8,708 nt of DNA from Candidatus Heimdallarchaeota archaeon (GTDB lineage: Archaea > Asgardarchaeota > Heimdallarchaeia > Heimdallarchaeales > Heimdallarchaeaceae): the NCBI GenBank assembly GCA_016839875.1, contig JAEOTK010000295.1, positions 1-8,708 of the forward strand. Reading direction: 5' to 3'. How positions within the stretch are numbered: the first letter of the stretch is position 1; each line of letters begins with the position of its first letter. A program made the translations under genes and the position numbers. The notes under the pieces are model-generated. The model did no database searches and was not told the DNA's origin. It saw only the letters and a program-made list of their open reading frames with translations. Shown piece by piece: positions 5,377-8,708 of the stretch.

Positions 5377-6401
5377 CAAGGTTTAATAACTGTTCTAAAC
5401 TCAGCTTTGAACTCTTTTAATTGATGATGAATCTGATTAATAGAATCAGCTTCTAAAGGAACTGTTTTGGTTACTACATTAGATAAATCTAGTTTTCCTT
5501 GTTTAGCTAGATCTAACAAGAACGGGATTTCTGATATTAGGTGATCAGATACACCAATAATCTCTTTTTCTCTGCAAATTGCTTCATAAGAATTAATATC
5601 GAATGTGTCAGCTGTTATACCAACCAATCCTAAACGACCAAATCTAGCTAAAGATCTAACTCCTTGATCCATAGTCATCGGTAAACCGATGAGCTCTAAT
5701 GCTACATCTACTCCTTCTTCATTTGTTAGTTCCATGATTTTTTCGACTGGATCGACATCTTTCGCATTAATAGGAATAGCTCCCATTTCTTTTGCTGTTT
5801 CCAGTTTTTTGATATCAATATCTATAGCAAAGATATCTCCAGCTCCAAATGTTTTAGCTAGTTGTAAAGCTGAAATTCCTAAACCTCCCACCCCAAAAAT
5901 AGCAATAGACTCTCCTGTCTTGAAACGAGTTTTTCTTAAAGCATGAAGAGAAGTAGAAGAAGAGCACATCATAACAGCAGCATGTTCAAAAGAAACAGAA
6001 TCAGGAAGTTTGAATACTCCTCTTGTTGGAACTGCTATGTATTCGGCGTAACCTCCATCAACATCTTTTCCAATCATTTTTCCTTCCTCACAAAACTGCT
6101 CTGTTCCTTGCACACAATATTGACATTTTCCACAGGTGATCATATAATTAAGACAGACTCTATCACCCACTTTGAAATCAGAAACTTCTTCACCTATCTT
6201 TTCTATCTCACCTGCTACTTCATGTCCCAAAGTTATTGGAAGATAACCAACAGCAGAAACTCCATCTCTATAGTGAACATCAGAGTGGCAAATACCAGCA
6301 GCTACTATTCGAATTAATACTTCATCAGGTTTAATTTCTGGAATTGGAATTTCTCGGTTTTCTAGATCTTTGTCAATTTCAATCAACTGAACTGCTTTCA
6401 T
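5376..6401 (-). CDS. Zinc-dependent medium-chain alcohol dehydrogenase, NAD-type
   Basis: A cytoplasmic 341-residue medium-chain dehydrogenase/reductase that should interconvert an alcohol and its aldehyde or ketone. Catalytic zinc ligands appear as C38 in GICHSDVHYRDG, H60-E61 in LGHEVAGEIEKIG, and C146 in AAVMMCSSSTS. Structural zinc ligands C90, C93, C96 and C104 lie in TCGKCQYC and the following QFC. The Rossmann fold has IFGVGGLGISALQLAK (GxGGxG at 170-175), and D194 ends the second strand (FAIDID), which favours NAD(H) over NADP(H). Both zinc sites are intact and the length is typical. A TTG six codons upstream could extend the frame, but MKAVQL is the common family start and a perfect TTTAAATA lies about 25 nt before this ATG, implying a leaderless transcript. 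The substrate cannot be read from sequence. It converges with the nitroreductase gene; a shared pathway is not shown. Confidence 0.93.
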   Translation of the reverse strand: MKAVQLIEIDKDLENREIPIPEIKPDEVLIRIVAAGICHSDVHYRDGVSAVGYLPITLGHEVAGEIEKIGEEVSDFKVGDRVCLNYMITCGKCQYCVQGTEQFCEEGKMIGKDVDGGYAEYIAVPTRGVFKLPDSVSFEHAAVMMCSSSTSLHALRKTRFKTGESIAIFGVGGLGISALQLAKTFGAGDIFAIDIDIKKLETAKEMGAIPINAKDVDPVEKIMELTNEEGVDVALELIGLPMTMDQGVRSLARFGRLGLVGITADTFDINSYEAICREKEIIGVSDHLISEIPFLLDLAKQGKLDLSNVVTKTVPLEADSINQIHHQLKEFKAEFRTVIKP

Positions 6402-6422
6402 GACTAACTCTGGAATCAATCA

Positions 6423-6430
6423 TATTTAAA
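6423..6430 (-). promoter_or_regulatory. TATA box TTTAAATA for the alcohol dehydrogenase
   Basis: The minus strand reads TTTAAATA, a full match to the archaeal consensus, centred about 25 nt before the ATG at 6401, with a purine-rich AAAAACAA just upstream that could act as a BRE. The spacing places transcription initiation at or next to the A of ATG. It is the best promoter in the window and decides the start of the gene. Confidence 0.7.
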
Positions 6431-6456
6431 TTGTTTTTGAAGATTTAAGATGAAAT

Positions 6457-6470
6457 AAAAAAAGAAAGAA
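6457..6470 (-). terminator. T-rich terminator after the propeller gene
   Basis: On the minus strand, 10 nt past the TAG stop of the propeller gene, comes TTCTTTCTTTTTTT, ending in seven T residues. This suits intrinsic termination in archaea and would shield the dehydrogenase promoter about 30 nt further on from read-through. Confidence 0.5.
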
Positions 6471-6480
6471 CTAGTTTGAT

Positions 6481-8049
6481 CTAATTCTTTTTAGATTTCC
6501 TCTTGTAAGTTATCATGATTACAATTAAGAAAGCAGATGCAGCAAGTATTAAACTTGAAATCGTACTGTATTCGGGCACAACAGGTATATACACAATACA
6601 CCAGCAATTTGAAATAGTGCTGTTTCCATTACTGTTACTAGCAACAATAACATAGTAGAACGTTCCTGATGTTGGAAGTGTATCGTCATAGAAAGATGTT
6701 ACAGTGCTTCCAACTGGAGTAAGACCTTCAACCGATAAGATATTGGAAGTTGAACGATAGATATAATATAAGGAAACGCTTGGCACATCATTCCAGTCCA
6801 AGGAAACTGTTGCAGTATAGGTGGGATTAGGTAAAATAGGAGACAATTTAGGAGCAATGGGAAATTTAGATAAGAATCTATAAAAAATATCCATATCTGT
6901 TCCACAATTAGTATAATTAGTGTCATCACCCCATGCAATATGTACATTCCCTATAGAATCAGTAGCAATTGCTAAATCAGAAGAACTTTCTGTACTTATA
7001 TTAGAAACCAGTTCCGTTGTAGTCCATGAAAACAATGAAGCATCCCATCGTTTATAGAATATATCCATATCTGTTCCACTTAGTAAAATATTGGAAAATT
7101 CATACCATGCTATATGTATATTGCCTGCCGAGTCAATTGCAATTTTAGGAATAAAAGCAGCATCTGTACTTATTGTAGAAACCACTTCTGTTGTAGTCCA
7201 TGAAAAATAAGTATCCTTCTTTTTATAGAAAATATCAGACTCTGGGCCAGAATAGGCATAGTCGGTTGTATCACGCCAAGTGATATGTACAGTTTCTGAA
7301 GCATCAACCGCAAGAGAAGGATAATATGAACTACCTGTGCTTTCTGTAGACACGACTTCTGTTATTGACCAAGTAGAGGTAGAGGTATCCCATCGTTTGT
7401 AGAAAATATCTCTATCTGTTCCACAGTTAGTATAATTAGTTGAATCTTCCCATGCAATATGTACGTTCCCCGAAGCATTAACTGCAAGAGAAGGATAATA
7501 TGAACCACCTGTACTTTCTGTAGACACGACTTCTGTTATTGACCAAGTAGAGGTAGAGGTATTCCATCTTTTGTAGAAAATATCTCCATCTGTTCCACAG
7601 TTAGTATAATTAGTTGAATCTTCCCATGCAATATGGATATTACCAACTGAATCAACTGCAATAGAAGACCAAGAAGAAGTTTCTGTACTCTCTGTTGATA
7701 CAACTTCTGTTATTGACCAAGTAGAGGTAGAGATATCCCATCGTTTGTAGAATATATCATAATCTGTTCCACAGTTAGTATAATTAGTTGAATCTTCCCA
7801 TGCAATATGGATATTACCAACTGAATCAACTGCAATAGAAGGCCAAAAAGAAAAGCCTGTGCTTTCAGTGGACAAGACTTCGGTATCTCCCCATTTCCAT
7901 GGAATTACTTCACAAGAATCTATACTGTTTTTATTGTTCTCATTAACATCAGCCTCGATGTTAAATGTATTTAAAGAGTAAGTAGTTATAATGAAAAAAA
8001 TTAACAAAATGCTTATACTTCTTTTATATTTATTTTTACTATTTTTCAT
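6481..8049 (-). CDS. Surface protein: six-bladed propeller-like repeats, FN3 domain, C-terminal membrane anchor
   Basis: A 522-residue exported protein. Residues 11-29 form a hydrophobic signal segment after KNKYKR. Residues 54-392 are six tandem units of about 58 residues with the core AVDSxGNIHIAW, then DSTNYTNCGTD, DIFYKRW, STSTW and TEVVSTEST. This regular Trp/Asp/Gly pattern suggests one beta-propeller blade each, in the sialidase/BNR-like style; the fold is inferred. Residues about 396-482 are a fibronectin type III domain (VSLDWNDV, YYIYRSTSN, TSFYDD, TFYYVIVASNSNGNS). VVPEYS (489-494), a membrane span (about 495-513) and YKRKSKKN follow, a PEF-like anchor or sorting signal. Four blades have C in TNCGTD (C93, C151, C209, C382) and an NYT glycosylation sequon. 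No sialidase active-site arginines stand out, so binding or adhesion is likelier than catalysis. The ATG at 8049 has no good SD; an A+T-rich stretch at 8061-8083 may be its promoter. Confidence 0.9.
   Translation of the reverse strand: MKNSKNKYKRSISILLIFFIITTYSLNTFNIEADVNENNKNSIDSCEVIPWKWGDTEVLSTESTGFSFWPSIAVDSVGNIHIAWEDSTNYTNCGTDYDIFYKRWDISTSTWSITEVVSTESTETSSWSSIAVDSVGNIHIAWEDSTNYTNCGTDGDIFYKRWNTSTSTWSITEVVSTESTGGSYYPSLAVNASGNVHIAWEDSTNYTNCGTDRDIFYKRWDTSTSTWSITEVVSTESTGSSYYPSLAVDASETVHITWRDTTDYAYSGPESDIFYKKKDTYFSWTTTEVVSTISTDAAFIPKIAIDSAGNIHIAWYEFSNILLSGTDMDIFYKRWDASLFSWTTTELVSNISTESSSDLAIATDSIGNVHIAWGDDTNYTNCGTDMDIFYRFLSKFPIAPKLSPILPNPTYTATVSLDWNDVPSVSLYYIYRSTSNILSVEGLTPVGSTVTSFYDDTLPTSGTFYYVIVASNSNGNSTISNCWCIVYIPVVPEYSTISSLILAASAFLIVIMITYKRKSKKN
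6874..7890 (-). repeat. Six tandem coding repeats, about 174 bp (propeller blades)
   Basis: In gene order the units are 7890-7717, 7716-7543, 7542-7369, 7368-7198, 7197-7024 and 7023-6874, the last one shortened. Units 1-3 are nearly identical in protein; units 4-6 have drifted (unit 4 is 57 residues and lacks the NYTNC segment). An 80-base perfect match joins 7588-7667 (unit 2) and 7762-7841 (unit 1), exactly 174 bp apart. Confidence 0.92.
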
Positions 8050-8099
8050 AATATCAACTCTTTTAATTAATTATCTCATTTAGAACAAACGAGATTCAA

Positions 8100-8124
8100 A
8101 TTGTCAACAATAGGTGTTAACAAT
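8100..8124. promoter_or_regulatory. Imperfect palindrome in the divergent intergenic region; operator candidate
   Basis: TTGTCAACA at 8101-8109 is the inverse of TGTTAACAA at 8115-8123 except for one pair, with a 5-nt spacer; the flanking A/T at 8100 and 8124 also pair. It lies between the propeller and amidohydrolase genes, about 50 bp upstream of the putative amidohydrolase TATA element. A dimeric repressor site is possible; no regulator gene is visible. Confidence 0.35.
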
Positions 8125-8170
8125 AAAAGCATTTTCCCTCAATTTCAAATACTGTTTATGAAACATTAAA

Positions 8171-8180
8171 TCTTAATAAT
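8171..8180 (+). promoter_or_regulatory. TATA-like element for the amidohydrolase gene
   Basis: TCTTAATAAT is centred about 28 nt before the ATG at 8204, with no SD motif in between. It gives modest support for initiation at 8204 rather than at the ATG at 8228. Confidence 0.3.
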
Positions 8181-8203
8181 TCGCTTGAAAAGACAAAATT
8201 CTT

Positions 8204-8708
8204 ATGAAAGTAAGATATAGTAAATTCATGAAGGCAATAATCAATGTGAAAATATATGATTATGAGACCTATATTGAAGACGGATATTGTATTTATGGCA
8301 AAGAAATCATTGAAGTCGGTGAAATGAAGAATTTTCCTGAATTTGATGAAGATATTATTGATGGGAAAAATAAAATTCTTCTTCCAGGTTTGATAAATTT
8401 CCATACTCATATATATTCCACACTCGTTCGTGGAGCTTACATTCCCTTTAATCCAAAATCTTTCAGAGATATCTTAGAGCAACTCTGGTGGAAATTTGAT
8501 AGCAAGCTAGATAATAATGCTACATTCCATAGTGCTATGGTTTATGGTTTGGAATCATTGAAAAGTGGAGTAACTTCACTAATAGATCATCACGCTAGTG
8601 GTATTGATATCATTGGAAGTCTTGATGCTCTTAAGAGTGCCATTGTTGATAAATTGGGCATGAGAGGAATCTTCTGTTTTGAGACAAGTGATCGTTTCAA
8701 TGTAGATG
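8204..8708 (+). CDS. ssnA: SsnA-type amidohydrolase (putative aminohydrolase), partial at right edge
   Basis: The frame is open from the ATG at 8204 to the window end: 168 codons, with the C-terminal part missing. It begins with the short beta segment typical of metal-dependent amidohydrolases of the ATZ/TRZ (cytosine-deaminase-like) group. ILLPGLINFHTHIYSTLVRG follows, with H67 and H69 as the metal-binding HxH. The following elements closely resemble SsnA: LEQLWWKFDSKLD (91-103), ESLKSGVTSLIDHHAS (117-132), GSLDAL (138-143), and GMRGIFCFETSDR (152-164). SsnA is a predicted cytoplasmic aminohydrolase; in E. coli its gene sits beside selenium/molybdenum-dependent purine hydroxylase genes. The true substrate is unproved. 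The ATG at 8228 (MKAIINVKIYD) fits the family N-terminus better, while the TATA-like element favours 8204, so the first eight residues are uncertain. The remaining metal ligands lie outside the window. Confidence 0.85.
   Translation, partial: MKVRYSKFMKAIINVKIYDYETYIEDGYCIYGKEIIEVGEMKNFPEFDEDIIDGKNKILLPGLINFHTHIYSTLVRGAYIPFNPKSFRDILEQLWWKFDSKLDNNATFHSAMVYGLESLKSGVTSLIDHHASGIDIIGSLDALKSAIVDKLGMRGIFCFETSDRFNVD

Noticed and set aside
5689..6317. Plus-strand open frames at 5689-5946 and 5943-6317, apparently overlapping by a few bases
   Set aside because: Both are antisense to the alcohol dehydrogenase, whose zinc and Rossmann motifs are intact; the overlap is coincidental.
6699..6947. Second minus-strand frame within the propeller gene
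   Set aside because: A frame-shifted reading of the FN3 and blade-6 region with no domain of its own.
6874..7890. CRISPR array, because of regularly spaced repeats
   Set aside because: The repeats are 174 bp, stay in frame within one long coding sequence and encode protein blades; there are no short repeats with unrelated spacers.
8156..8410. Minus-strand open frame of 84 codons
   Set aside because: It is antisense to the SsnA-like gene, which has HxH and family motifs in the plus frame.
8204..8708. Selenium-dependent purine hydroxylase cluster, as around E. coli ssnA
   Set aside because: No molybdenum hydroxylase subunits are in the window and the sequence ends inside the gene, so the context cannot be judged.

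Overview
This window looks like chromosomal DNA from an A+T-rich archaeon. An Asgard archaeon, perhaps a Heimdallarchaeia-like lineage, is my best guess; this is an inference from protein style, not a marker gene. Three things point that way. There are membrane-anchored surface proteins built from beta-helix rungs or propeller blades with a C-terminal membrane segment and a basic tail. There is a luciferase-like F420-type oxidoreductase. Several genes have TATA-box-like elements about 25-35 nt upstream of start codons with no Shine-Dalgarno motif, as expected for leaderless archaeal transcripts. I see no rRNA, tRNA, CRISPR array or insertion sequence, and no gene-free stretch over 300 bases.

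Layout. At the left edge, two paralogous NosD-like beta-helix surface-protein genes lie in tandem on the minus strand (1-330, cut by the window edge, and 422-1522). Divergent from them is a plus-strand run of four genes: an LLM-class oxidoreductase (1615-2499), a GNAT acetyltransferase with a degenerate N-terminal half (2566-3384), a membrane-anchored secreted protein of unknown function (3463-4227), and a SagB-type nitroreductase carrying an unusual C-terminal beta domain (4278-5327). This gene meets head-on with a zinc-dependent medium-chain alcohol dehydrogenase on the minus strand (5376-6401). Upstream of that, also on the minus strand, is a large surface protein made of six tandem 58-residue propeller-like blades, an FN3 domain and a membrane anchor (6481-8049). 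A divergent intergenic region with an imperfect palindrome separates it from a plus-strand SsnA-type amidohydrolase (8204 onward), which is cut by the right edge.

How the genes fit together. The plus-strand genes have separate promoter-like elements, so they look like adjacent single units rather than one operon, and I cannot place the three redox enzymes in a common pathway. The clearest theme is an extracellular one: four of the nine genes encode secreted or membrane-anchored proteins, and two of these families show recent sequence duplication (tandem paralogues; near-identical propeller blades). The two observations most worth a second look are the domain fusion in the SagB-like protein and the recent amplification of propeller blades. 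I did not find convincing evidence of a wholly new multi-gene system.
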